Part shown: piece after piece, positions 16,389 to 24,467 of the stretch
How the letters are laid out: the number at the start of each line of letters is the position of its first letter
How positions within the stretch are numbered: the first letter of the stretch is position 1
Source of the DNA: Pseudomonadota bacterium
Lineage (GTDB): Bacteria > Myxococcota_A > UBA796 > CAJQPC01
Direction: 5' to 3'
Length of the DNA: 64,000 bases
Assembly: GCA_024228935.1 (NCBI GenBank)
Contig: JAAESX010000048.1
Coordinates: forward strand, 42,613-106,612
Position numbers and translations under genes: made by a program
Notes under the pieces: generated by a model
Told to the model about the DNA's origin: nothing
The model's input: the letters and a program-made list of their open reading frames with translations, nothing else
Databases searched by the model: none

Positions 16389-17309
16389 CTAGCTCGCCCG
16401 GGAGCGCTCGCTCGCGAAGTCACACGCCAGCTTCTCGCCGAACCGCACGGCGCGCTTGGCCAGCGTCGGCCCGTCGCGCAGAGCGGGGGCGGCCAGGCGC
16501 CCCGCGGCGCTGAGCGGAACGATGGCGCTGTAGACGTCGTGACGCTGGTCCATCCAGCTGGACTTGAAGTCCGTCTCGGGTGGCAGCAGATCGTAGGTGT
16601 CGAGCCCGCGCTCGAACGCTGCGCGTACGGCCTCGACCGTCATCACCACGCCGGCGCCGTCGTAGCGCGGGTCGAAGGCGCCCATGTAGGCGCGGTGCAC
16701 GCCATCCCGGATGTCGCCGAGCTCGATCGCCACGGTCTGTCCGCGGGCCGCCAGCCGGTACACGGGCAGCAGCGGATCGGGCTCGGACCAGCGCTCGACC
16801 AGCGATGCCCGGAACGCGGGGCTGCTGAAGGTGCGGCTGAACATGCCGCGCTCCTCGAGCCAGGCCCGCTTCAGGCCGATGGCGTGCTGGATGGCGCCCA
16901 TCCGCGTGGCCCGGTCTTCGAGCGCCTCGAATCGGACCCCCGGGCCGAGCGCCTTCAGCCCCTTTCGGAGGGACCGCCGCCGCCCCTTGGAGCGGCTGGC
17001 CACCCAGGCGTTGGCGTCGGCGTAGGCCCTGAGGTCGAGCGACCAGCTCGCCTGCGTGCGGTGAGCCAGGCGGAGGATCGACGGCACCTGCAGCAGCACG
17101 GACTCCGCGGGGATCGCGCGCAGCAGCAGCACGTCCGCGTCCAGGTTCCCGAGCGCCCGGGTGATGGCCTCGGGCGGGCTGCCCGCGGGGACGTCGTCGT
17201 ACGGGGAGAGCACGCCGTGGCGTCGCGTGAGCACGGCCAGCGGACCGCGCCGACCGCGGTCGAGGGCCCAGGCGGTCGTCCCCAGATCGATGAAGCAGCT
17301 CTCCACCAC
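16389..17309 (-). CDS. CelD/BcsL-type GNAT acyltransferase-like protein
   Basis: A 306-residue cytoplasmic protein with the layout of GNAT-like acyltransferases of the CelD/FemAB kind: a FxALEDRAT segment, then the acceptor domain with LPVYRLAARGQTVAIELG and HRAYMGAFDPRYDGAGVV. Such proteins modify cell-surface polysaccharide or peptide precursors. No ATG begins the frame near the expected N-terminus; GTG 17309 or GTG 17306 are the likely starts, both without a strong Shine-Dalgarno. It lies 43 bp downstream of the paralogue cluster on the same strand, suggesting a shared surface-modification role. Confidence 0.65.
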   Translation of the reverse strand: MVESCFIDLGTTAWALDRGRRGPLAVLTRRHGVLSPYDDVPAGSPPEAITRALGNLDADVLLLRAIPAESVLLQVPSILRLAHRTQASWSLDLRAYADANAWVASRSKGRRRSLRKGLKALGPGVRFEALEDRATRMGAIQHAIGLKRAWLEERGMFSRTFSSPAFRASLVERWSEPDPLLPVYRLAARGQTVAIELGDIRDGVHRAYMGAFDPRYDGAGVVMTVEAVRAAFERGLDTYDLLPPETDFKSSWMDQRHDVYSAIVPLSAAGRLAAPALRDGPTLAKRAVRFGEKLACDFASERSRAS

Positions 17310-17352
17310 CAGAACATGCCCGATTCGCTGCGCCCGGATCGTATCGGGCGCC

Positions 17353-18315
17353 TTACGCGCGGCTGAGCAGGCCTGCCAGGCGGATCGTCGCGCCCACCAC
17401 GGCGGCCAGTTCGGCGTCCGGGACCTGGTGGGCTCGCAGGAGCACTGCTCCTCGCTGGACCACGCTCCCGGGATGCGCGTGGACGACGGCCAGCATCGCC
17501 TCCGACAGCTCGTCGTCCGCGAACAGCCGCCGAGCGCAGGCCGGGTCCGGGTGCCAGACGCCCAGCAGCATGCCGACGACCGGGTTGTCCAGATCGAGCG
17601 CCTCGGGTAGGTCCTCGCGCCGCGCCACCACGAGCTCGGCCAGGCGGGGGTTCGACCAGCCGGCGCGCACCTCCAGCGAGCCATCGATGCGGTACCGCGC
17701 CTCGACCCGACGGCCCTCGACCATCCCGGACAGCGGGGGGCGGCCGGTTCCCTGACGAAGCCCGGGCACCAGGCTCCAGCTCCTGCCCAGCTCGAGCCAG
17801 CCCTCGTCGAAGGCGTCCTCGATGGACTCGACCAGCTCGATGAGGAGCCGCACGGGGGTGGCGACGTCGAGGTCGTTGGTCAGACCGCGGAGCCGGATCT
17901 CCACTGTGTCCTCGGTGATGGTGAAGCGCTTGCTCAGGCGCGCGTCGGTCACCACCGCGTCCTCGAAGGACCACTCGGGCGGGGCCGCGGGCTGGATGCG
18001 CGCGCCGTGGAGCCCGAGCTCCTGCGGGCCGGACAGGTGCAGCGGGCCCGCGACCGGCCGGGCGAGGCGGGTGCTCAGGATCCAGACCCCGCCCTTGGAC
18101 CAGGCCGCGACCCTCCGCTCGCCGCGCACGCCGCTGTAGCGGTGGCCCTCGCCGGTGGTCCGGCCCGCGTAGTGCAGTCCGATGGCCTCGGCGCGCTGTT
18201 GCCGGCCGTCGGTCAGCCGGACCCGCTCGTTCCAGCGGACGATGCGCCAGAGCCCGACCACCGCCGCCAGGAGCGAGCCTGCGGCGGCGATGACCCCGAC
18301 GAACAGGCTCGTCAA
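17353..18315 (-). CDS. Cluster paralogue A, membrane-anchored protein of unknown family
   Basis: A 320-residue protein not matching a family I recognise. The N-terminal helix (SLFVGVIAAAGSLLAAVVGL) anchors it; the rest is a basic beta-rich domain, a helix (RLLIELVESIEDAFDEG), a second beta domain and a C-terminal block NPVVGMLLG...LFADDELSEAMLAVVHAHPGS shared with the four other copies. The start is taken as TTG 18315, overlapping the stop of paralogue B (TTGA). Fourth and last copy on the minus-strand side counting the glycosyltransferase as first gene. Base and codon use look like its neighbours. Confidence 0.75.
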   Translation of the reverse strand: MTSLFVGVIAAAGSLLAAVVGLWRIVRWNERVRLTDGRQQRAEAIGLHYAGRTTGEGHRYSGVRGERRVAAWSKGGVWILSTRLARPVAGPLHLSGPQELGLHGARIQPAAPPEWSFEDAVVTDARLSKRFTITEDTVEIRLRGLTNDLDVATPVRLLIELVESIEDAFDEGWLELGRSWSLVPGLRQGTGRPPLSGMVEGRRVEARYRIDGSLEVRAGWSNPRLAELVVARREDLPEALDLDNPVVGMLLGVWHPDPACARRLFADDELSEAMLAVVHAHPGSVVQRGAVLLRAHQVPDAELAAVVGATIRLAGLLSRA

Positions 18316-19244
18316 CGGAGCGCCCGAGCCAGCGCCAGCCCCAGCTCGACACGCTCGACGAGCTGGTCGCTGTCCGGGAGCTTCAGCTCGATCCGGTCGT
18401 CGAGCAGTCGGCTGCCGGGGAACGCGTGGAGGACGGCGAGCAAGGGCTCGACGACGTCTCCGGTGAGCAGCGACAGGTCGCCGCGTCCTCGCAGGAGCAT
18501 GCCCAGGACCGGGTCGTCGGGCGCCTCGCCTTCGATGTGCTCGGCGTGTCCGACCTCCTCGATGTAGATCGGATGCCGCAGGCGGACGATGATGCGCTCG
18601 GGGCCCACGTTCACCAGGAAGCCGTCCGTCGAGCCCGCCGCGCGCGTCCCCTGGACCGCCAGTCCGAGCTCGTCGTGCAGCCGCGTCCACTCGTGGAGCA
18701 GGGCGGACTCGAGCACGTCGGCCAGCTCGGCCATCCCGGCCAGGATGCCGTCCAGCCGCGCGCCGTCGACGCGGCCGAAGCCCAGGCCGATGTGGCCCTC
18801 GTCCACGAGCACGCGCACCCGCCGGTCGTCCCCGACGAGCTTGGGGCCCTCGTCCATCGCCGGGTTGGTCTCGGCCATGGGCTCGCGCAACAGACGCCAG
18901 CGGTCGCTGCCCGAGTAGACGAGCCACCAGTCCTCGTCCTCGTCCTCGAGCAGCTCGACGCTCTTGAACCCGAGCCCCTCGACCGGACCGGCTCGGGTCG
19001 CCTCGGCCGGGGTGACCAGCGGCACGTCGACCTGGGCGTACAGGTCCTGCATCGCCCGACGGAGGGTGACCCGGAACCGCCTGCCGTGGGCATCGATGTG
19101 GTTGACGCGCCCGCCGCGCGTGCGCTTGCTGCCCAGCCATGGCCCGGCCTCGAGCCGCGGGAACTTCGGCCCGGCCATCCACTGCGAGCCGACGATCAGG
19201 GCCGCGACCCCGACGAGGATGCCCGCGAAGATCACGCCCTCCAA
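18312..19244 (-). CDS. Cluster paralogue B, membrane-anchored protein of unknown family
   Basis: A 310-residue relative of paralogue A. It has a single N-terminal transmembrane helix (VIFAGILVGVAALIVGS), a beta-rich region with RRFRVTLRRAMQDLYAQVDV, a long amphipathic helix (about residues 165-200), a second beta segment (RIIVRLRHPIYIEEVGHAEH) and the family block DDPVLGMLLRG...VVEPLLAVLHAFPGSRLL. ATG 19244 lies within the last 13 bases of paralogue C, so translation is coupled. The body probably lies on the side opposite the short N-terminal tail; topology cannot be fixed from sequence alone. Confidence 0.8.
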   Translation of the reverse strand: MEGVIFAGILVGVAALIVGSQWMAGPKFPRLEAGPWLGSKRTRGGRVNHIDAHGRRFRVTLRRAMQDLYAQVDVPLVTPAEATRAGPVEGLGFKSVELLEDEDEDWWLVYSGSDRWRLLREPMAETNPAMDEGPKLVGDDRRVRVLVDEGHIGLGFGRVDGARLDGILAGMAELADVLESALLHEWTRLHDELGLAVQGTRAAGSTDGFLVNVGPERIIVRLRHPIYIEEVGHAEHIEGEAPDDPVLGMLLRGRGDLSLLTGDVVEPLLAVLHAFPGSRLLDDRIELKLPDSDQLVERVELGLALARALR

Positions 19245-20266
19245 ACGGCCTCCATGCGATCGGCCAGATCGACGACCGCGCCCGGCAGGTCCTGGCGCAG
19301 TCGCTCGAACGCGACCAGCTCGATGCGTCCGTCGCGCACGCTGCTGCGCGGCCAGGCGTGCACCACGGCCAGCAGCGCCTCGCAGAGAGCCTCGTCCTCG
19401 AACAGCGGCGCCAGGTCGACGTCCGGTGGAGCCCAGGCGCCGACCAGCATGCCCAGCACCTGGTTCGCGATGGGTCGGGTCGCGTCGATGTGGTCCTTGT
19501 GGGCGATGTGGAGCGGCGGCCCGGTCACTGCCGCCTCGATGCGCGTGGTCCGGCTGTCGTGGTCGTAGCGGACCTGGATCGCGTGCCCCCGGACCCGGCC
19601 CGACAGCACGTCCCGGCTTCGCGCCAGTCCATCGCGCAGCACCAGCGCCTTCCAGTCCCGATCCTCCTCGTTCTCGAGCTGCTCGATGAGCAGGGCCTGC
19701 ATCTGGATGGCCTTCCGCAGCTCGCCGGGGTCCAGGTCACGGTAGCCGATCTCCAGCCACGGCCCGAGCCGCGCCTGGACGTAGTCGCCCAGGTCCGTCG
19801 GCACCGGCCCCTTGTCCCGGCTGGGGTCCCAGCGCGACAGGTCCGACAGCATCCCGAAGCCGTCGGCCCCCTGGAACGTCAGCCGCCAGACGTCGTCCTT
19901 GTCGTGCGTGACCTCGAGCTCCGTCCAGCCGATGGTCTCGAGCACGCTGCAGGTCTCGGGCGTGACGAACAGACCGTCGGTGACCCGCCGCTTCTGCTCG
20001 ACGCGGACCTTCGCGTAGACCCGCTTCTTCGGGTCGAAGCGCAGCTCGGCGCTGACCTGACGGCCGTTCTCCGTGCCCGACCAGACCACCCCCTTCCCGT
20101 GGGTGTGCCAGACCGGCATCGAGCCGACGGGCTCCAGCCCGGCGTCCTCGCCGAACCCCCTGAGCCGGTCCTCGAGCCGCCGGTGGTGTCGCACCCCGAA
20201 CCACAGCGGGATCAGGTGCATGGCGCCCATCACGCCCAGGTACAGGAGGACAATCTCGTTTTCCAT
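19232..20266 (-). CDS. Cluster paralogue C, membrane-anchored protein of unknown family
   Basis: A 344-residue paralogue starting MENEIVLLYLGVMGAM, whose N-terminal helix is followed by basic WFGVRHHRRLEDRL. Family features: GTENGRQVSAELRF, a central helix (ELRKAIQMQALLIEQLENEE), a second beta segment (RVRGHAIQVRYDHD, HIAHKDHIDAT) and NQVLGMLVG...LFEDEALCEALLAVVHAWPRS. ATG 20266 overlaps the glycosyltransferase stop by one base (TGATG). The PGS of the other copies reads PRS here. Function unknown; the coupling ties it to the glycosyltransferase. Confidence 0.8.
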   Translation of the reverse strand: MENEIVLLYLGVMGAMHLIPLWFGVRHHRRLEDRLRGFGEDAGLEPVGSMPVWHTHGKGVVWSGTENGRQVSAELRFDPKKRVYAKVRVEQKRRVTDGLFVTPETCSVLETIGWTELEVTHDKDDVWRLTFQGADGFGMLSDLSRWDPSRDKGPVPTDLGDYVQARLGPWLEIGYRDLDPGELRKAIQMQALLIEQLENEEDRDWKALVLRDGLARSRDVLSGRVRGHAIQVRYDHDSRTTRIEAAVTGPPLHIAHKDHIDATRPIANQVLGMLVGAWAPPDVDLAPLFEDEALCEALLAVVHAWPRSSVRDGRIELVAFERLRQDLPGAVVDLADRMEAVWRA

Positions 20267-21570
20267 CACCAACCCAGGTCCTGCGAACGCGCTTCACCCA
20301 GCGTGTACACCTGGCCACCATCGACCACCCGCGTGATGGAGAACGTCTCCGCCAGGGAGCGCACCTGTTCGTCGGTCAGGTCCCTCGCGAACAGCACGGC
20401 TCGGCCACCGCACGTCCGCTCGAGGATGAGGGGATGCTTCGCGAACACCACGTCCTGGCCGACGACCGAGCAGTCGGGGGCCACCGATGGAACCAGCCTG
20501 GCGTTCTGGGCGCCCAGGCCCAGCGAGGTGACGATGCCGCCCCCACCGAGCAGCACCGGCAGCAACCAGACCGGGTAGCCACGGGCGTCGACGGCCCACT
20601 CGGAGACCCGGGAGATGCCCGCGGCCGCCAGCGCGAAGCCGGCCGGAGCCAGGATCGCGCCGGACCGGTAGAGCGTGCCGGACTCGGCCAGCGCGGGAGC
20701 GAGCACGCAGGCGGCCACGACCAGCGCGCCGGCGGTCCCCACGAAGAGTGCACCGAGCGGCCGTCGGTCCCAGGCACCGCCCAGCGCGCACACCGGCCAG
20801 ATGGCCGCGCCGGCCAGGAAGTACGCGATCCCGGCGTCTCGGAAGGCCAGGCCCGTCGCGCCCAGACGCGACCCGGACGGCTCGTGGCCCAGCACCCACT
20901 CGGCGTAGTGCGTCGCCGTGTAGAGGCCCGTCGCCCCCGGATGGAGCCAGCGCCAGGCGAGCCAGGTGCCGATCGCGAGCCCCAGCGCTGGAAGGGCCCG
21001 TCGGTCCCGGGCGATGAGCGCGATGGCCGCCGCCGCGACCAGCCCGTCGCCGCGCGTCAGGACCAGCGCCGAGAGCGCGATGGCGAGCCCGACCCACCGC
21101 TCGCGCAGGACGTACCACATGGCCAGGCCGCCCAGCACACCCGCCAGCGCGATGCTGTCCGGGGTCGAGATCATGCGCGCGTACCCGCCACCGGTCGCCC
21201 CCATCAGGCCGGCCAGGAGCGCCGTCCGCTCGTCCAGCTTCGCGGCCTTCGCCAGGGCCCAGGCCAGCGGGGCCCAGGCGGCAGCGAGCACGACGGTGAC
21301 GAGCTGATCGCCATGCTCGGGCCAGACGGCCAGCCCCGGGAGCAGCACCCGCGAGGGCAGGGGGGACCAGTGCTGGTCGGCGGCCATCGGCAGCGCCTCG
21401 GGCACCGACCCCAGGAAGACGAGCGAGCCGGTGACGACGCCGTCGCCGGCCAGCATGTGCTGGGCGACGGTCGCGTAGTACGCGGGGTCCCAGTCCACGG
21501 GTGTGGTCAGCGTGGTCGCCCACGCGGCGTGCACGGCGAGTGCGATCAGCCAGAGGACGAAGGGGCGCAT
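20266..21570 (-). CDS. GT-C superfamily membrane glycosyltransferase (ArnT/PMT-like)
   Basis: A 434-residue polytopic inner-membrane protein with about ten hydrophobic helices. The first extracytoplasmic loop has DWDPAYYATVAQHMLAGDG, the acidic motif layout by which GT-C enzymes bind lipid-linked sugar donors; a small soluble C-terminal part (residues about 370-434) follows. It probably transfers a sugar from a polyprenyl phosphate to an exported acceptor. ATG 21570 heads the minus-strand cluster operon, and only 27 bp separate it from the divergent paralogue D, so the promoters must overlap coding sequence. Acceptor unknown; the four coupled or neighbouring paralogues are candidates. Confidence 0.8.
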   Translation of the reverse strand: MRPFVLWLIALAVHAAWATTLTTPVDWDPAYYATVAQHMLAGDGVVTGSLVFLGSVPEALPMAADQHWSPLPSRVLLPGLAVWPEHGDQLVTVVLAAAWAPLAWALAKAAKLDERTALLAGLMGATGGGYARMISTPDSIALAGVLGGLAMWYVLRERWVGLAIALSALVLTRGDGLVAAAAIALIARDRRALPALGLAIGTWLAWRWLHPGATGLYTATHYAEWVLGHEPSGSRLGATGLAFRDAGIAYFLAGAAIWPVCALGGAWDRRPLGALFVGTAGALVVAACVLAPALAESGTLYRSGAILAPAGFALAAAGISRVSEWAVDARGYPVWLLPVLLGGGGIVTSLGLGAQNARLVPSVAPDCSVVGQDVVFAKHPLILERTCGGRAVLFARDLTDEQVRSLAETFSITRVVDGGQVYTLGEARSQDLGW

Positions 21571-21597
21571 GGGCCAGAGCGTACATACACTCGCCCC

Positions 21598-22602
21598 ATG
21601 CTCACCGTGGTGCTCGCGGCCTTTGCGGTCATCGTCGTCTTGTCGGTCGTCCTCGCCCGACGACGGAAGCGCATCGGAGAGCGCGACTTCACCCCGCAGC
21701 TGAGCGCGATCGGTCTCAAGGAGCGCGCCCGCCGCGGGACCGTCGAGTACCGGGCCATGGACTGGAACGGACAGGTGCTCGGCCGCGGCGTCCGCGTCCG
21801 GATCCTGGAGCGTCCGGGGGCCGACAAGGTGCTCGTCTGGGTCCGGTGTCGCTTGCCCGGCCGTCTGTACGACGGGCTCGAGCTGGGCGGGGCGGTCCCC
21901 GGCGTCCCCCGCCTCGTCTGTCGTCCGGTGTCGGGCGGCTACCGACTCCAGTGCCAGGGCACGAACACCCGCGCGCTCATGGGGGACGTCGAGCTCGGCC
22001 TTCCCGCCATCGAGCACAAAGGCACGTTCTCGCTGCACGCCCAGCTGCGCGAGGGCTGGCTCGAGATCGGCACCTCGGCCTGCCCCACCGCTCGCGTCGC
22101 CGAGGTCGTCCAGGACATCGTCTCGCTGGTCGGTGCCCTGCAGACAGCCTCGGACGCGCCCTGGCAGGTGACGGCGGACGCCCTCGGGCTGCAGCTCCAG
22201 CCCCACGACAACAACGGCCATCGCCGGCTGGCCGGCCTGGTCGATGGCATCCACGTCGAGGCGTTCATCGAGGACGGTCGGACCGTCGTGGACGCGATGC
22301 TCGACGAGCCCATCGGCGGCCTGCGCGTCGTCCACCGCGAGCTGGGGAGCGGCGAGCCCATCGGCAACCCCGTGCTCGACATGCTCATCAGCGCCGAGGG
22401 GAGCCGGGACGCGTTCGCGGTGCTGCTCGCCGATGACGACCTGGTCGAGGCGCTGATGGCGGTCGTCCACGCCCGGAAGGGGAGCGTGCTGACCGGCGAG
22501 CGGGTGATCCTGCGCGAGCCGGACGAGGTGCGCGGAGACCTGGCGGCGTCTGTCCGGGCGGCCGTGGCGGTCGCCGTGGGCATCCGGCGAGTGCTCGATT
22601 GA
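21598..22602 (+). CDS. Cluster paralogue D, membrane-anchored protein of unknown family
   Basis: A 334-residue paralogue beginning MLTVVLAAFAVIVVLSVVLA followed by RRRKRIGER, a typical membrane anchor with positive-inside residues. It has the same order of domains as the minus-strand copies: a beta domain with VLVWVRCRLPGRLYDGLEL, a helical stretch (ARVAEVVQDIVSLVGALQTA), a second beta domain with GLVDGIHVEAFIEDGRTVV, and NPVLDMLIS...LLADDDLVEALMAVVHARKGSVLTGER. Divergent from the glycosyltransferase and coupled to paralogue E by a TTGA overlap. Confidence 0.8.
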   Translation: MLTVVLAAFAVIVVLSVVLARRRKRIGERDFTPQLSAIGLKERARRGTVEYRAMDWNGQVLGRGVRVRILERPGADKVLVWVRCRLPGRLYDGLELGGAVPGVPRLVCRPVSGGYRLQCQGTNTRALMGDVELGLPAIEHKGTFSLHAQLREGWLEIGTSACPTARVAEVVQDIVSLVGALQTASDAPWQVTADALGLQLQPHDNNGHRRLAGLVDGIHVEAFIEDGRTVVDAMLDEPIGGLRVVHRELGSGEPIGNPVLDMLISAEGSRDAFAVLLADDDLVEALMAVVHARKGSVLTGERVILREPDEVRGDLAASVRAAVAVAVGIRRVLD

Positions 22603-23394
22603 GGCGTCTCCAAGTCGTCGAGGGCGTCGCCGGATCCTGGGTGGCCCACATCCAGTTCGACCTGGCGCTGCCCGAGTACCTGACGCTGGAGCGGGAGGCC
22701 GGCTACCTCGGCATCACCCGACTGCGCGTGCGGCTCGCCCAGCGGGGCTACGGCCTGGTCTGTCGCGGCCGGAACCCGCGTCGGCTGCACGAGGCCATCT
22801 CGCTCGGACGCATAGCGAGCCTGAAGAGCGTGGGGGACCGGACCGTCTTCCAGGTCCAGGCCCTCTACATCGACGGCGAGCTGCGCTTCGCGGCGTCGAG
22901 CGTCCAGAACCCCCCGGCGCTGAAGGCGGCTCTCATCGAGCTGGTCGACCAGCTGGGCGACGCGGTCCTCGGTGCATGGGAGCGGGCTGCCGACCAGACG
23001 GGCCTCTCACTCGGGCCGGTCTTCGAGGGCTCGCCGAGCCTGTGCGGGCCCGGCGTCATCGTCGAGCGGGACACGTTCACCCGCATCTGTGTGGCGCTCC
23101 CCGACGTGGGCGATGTGCACCTGGCCCACATCGATCGCGTCGTCGGGAGCAGGCCCATCGCCGACCCGGTGCTCGCGCTCATGCTCGGCTCGAAGGGGAG
23201 GGCGCGACGGCGCGCTTCTGGCGGACGAGGCGCTGCGGGAGGACCTGCTCGCGGTGCTCCACGGCCGGCCCGGCAGCCTGCTCTCGGGGCGCGAGCTGAT
23301 CGCCATCACCCCGGATTCGGCGGGGGACGCGCTCGTGGAGACCATCCGGAGCTGTCAGCGCGTGGCGGCTCGGCTGGCCGAAAACTCCAGATGA
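22599..23394 (+). pseudogene. Cluster paralogue E, frameshifted near base 23200
   Basis: Homologous to paralogue D along its length but lacking the N-terminal anchor; the start is TTG 22599 within the stop of D. The frame beginning at 22599 carries the family up to DPVLALMLGSKG and then degenerates into Arg/Gly-rich sequence. The missing end (GALLADEALREDLLAVLHGR, PGSLLSGREL and onward) is in the next frame and stops at 23394. One extra base in the run around 23195-23204 (AAGGGGAGGG) explains this; deleting a G there joins both halves. It could be a true mutation, a sequencing error or, less likely, programmed +1 frameshifting. Confidence 0.75.
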
Positions 23395-23497
23395 TCTCCA
23401 GATGACAATGTGTCACGCCCGCGGGGAGCCCCTCCGCACCCCCTGACACGCTGTCCGCGGAATGGCGCAGATCCCCTGCTCATGCGTGTCTACGGGC

Positions 23498-23512
23498 TGG
23501 CCCACAGCTTGC
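23498..23512 (+). promoter_or_regulatory. Sigma-54-like promoter upstream of the type II secretion operon
   Basis: TGGCCC, five bases, TTGCA: GG at 23499-23500 and GC at 23511-23512 are separated by 10 bases, with one mismatch to TGGCAC-N5-TTGCA. The predicted start is about 23524, only about 7 bases before the gspC ATG, which would remove the G-run that could serve as Shine-Dalgarno. The 136-bp gap 23395-23530 contains no other recognisable feature. Confidence 0.45.
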
Positions 23513-23530
23513 AGGCTATGGGGGGTGACC

Positions 23531-24466
23531 ATGCTTGAACTCCTCAAATCCAAGCGCCTGTGGGCCGGAGCTGCAGCACTCGCCGTGCTCGCATTCCTGA
23601 CCGCAGCCGTGGTGAATGTGGGGATCGGGTCGTTTCTGCAGCTGCCGGAGGACGCCGTCCTCCCGGACCTCGTCGCCGCTCTGGACGGCGCGTCCGAGGA
23701 GGCGACCACCGCGTCGACCTCGTCGTCGCGCCGGTCGAGCGGGGCCCGGTCGGCCACCAGCTACAAGCGCCCGGTCCTCGAGCGGAACATCTTCGACAGC
23801 TCGGCGCTCAACGTCGAGCCGACCAGCGAGGACGTGGGCGGCAAGACCGACCTGCGTGTCGTGCTGGTCGCGACGCTCGTCGCCGAGCCCGAGGCGTACA
23901 GCTCCGCGCTGATCGCCGAGGACGGCCGCGATGCCCGAGCCCTGGGCTACGGCATCGGCGACTGGCTGCTCGACGAGGCCGAGATCGTCGGCATCGAACA
24001 GAAGCGCGTCTTGCTTCGGCGCAAGGGTGCCAGCGAGATCGAGTACCTCGCCATGGACGAGGACGGCGCCAAGCCCAAGAGCAGGGGCGGCAAGGCCACC
24101 GCGAAGAAGGACGACGACGAGGAGGACGGCATCTCGACCGATGGCGACACCGTCGTCGTCGAGCGTACGGTCGTCGACGAGGCCCTGGCCAACGTCGACC
24201 AGCTCGCCTCGAAGATCCGCGTCGTCCCCCACAAGGACGCCGATGGCGCCATCGACGGGTACCGGCTCTCGGCCATCCGTCGCGGCAGCCTCTTCGACAA
24301 GCTCGGAATCAAGAACGGAGACGTCGTGCACGCCGTGAACGGCATGCCGCTGACCTCCACCGATGGGGCCTTCTCGGCCTACCAGACCCTTCAGAGCGAG
24401 AGCGCCTTCTCGTTCGACGTCACCCGCCGGAACCAGCGGTCGACGTTCTCGTACGAGATTCGCTGA
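23531..24466 (+). CDS. gspC: Type II secretion system inner-membrane protein GspC
   Basis: A 311-residue bitopic protein linking the inner-membrane platform to the secretin. Residues 8-35 form the signal anchor (WAGAAALAVLAFLTAAVVNV). A Ser-rich linker leads to YKRPVLERNIFDSSALN, the start of the homology region that contacts the GspD N0 domain. Residues about 215-311 are a PDZ-like domain with SAIRRGSLFDKLGIKNGDVV, typical of GspC. An acidic KKDDDEEDG insert separates the two. ATG 23531 starts the anchor; the G-rich leader may help initiation. First gene of the gspCDEFGHIJKLMN operon. Confidence 0.92.
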   Translation: MLELLKSKRLWAGAAALAVLAFLTAAVVNVGIGSFLQLPEDAVLPDLVAALDGASEEATTASTSSSRRSSGARSATSYKRPVLERNIFDSSALNVEPTSEDVGGKTDLRVVLVATLVAEPEAYSSALIAEDGRDARALGYGIGDWLLDEAEIVGIEQKRVLLRRKGASEIEYLAMDEDGAKPKSRGGKATAKKDDDEEDGISTDGDTVVVERTVVDEALANVDQLASKIRVVPHKDADGAIDGYRLSAIRRGSLFDKLGIKNGDVVHAVNGMPLTSTDGAFSAYQTLQSESAFSFDVTRRNQRSTFSYEIR

Positions 24467-24467
24467 G

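Noticed and set aside
21571..21597. Promoters in the 27-bp divergent gap
   Set aside because: The gap contains no recognisable -35/-10 or -24/-12 pair; promoters must lie inside the flanking coding regions and cannot be placed.
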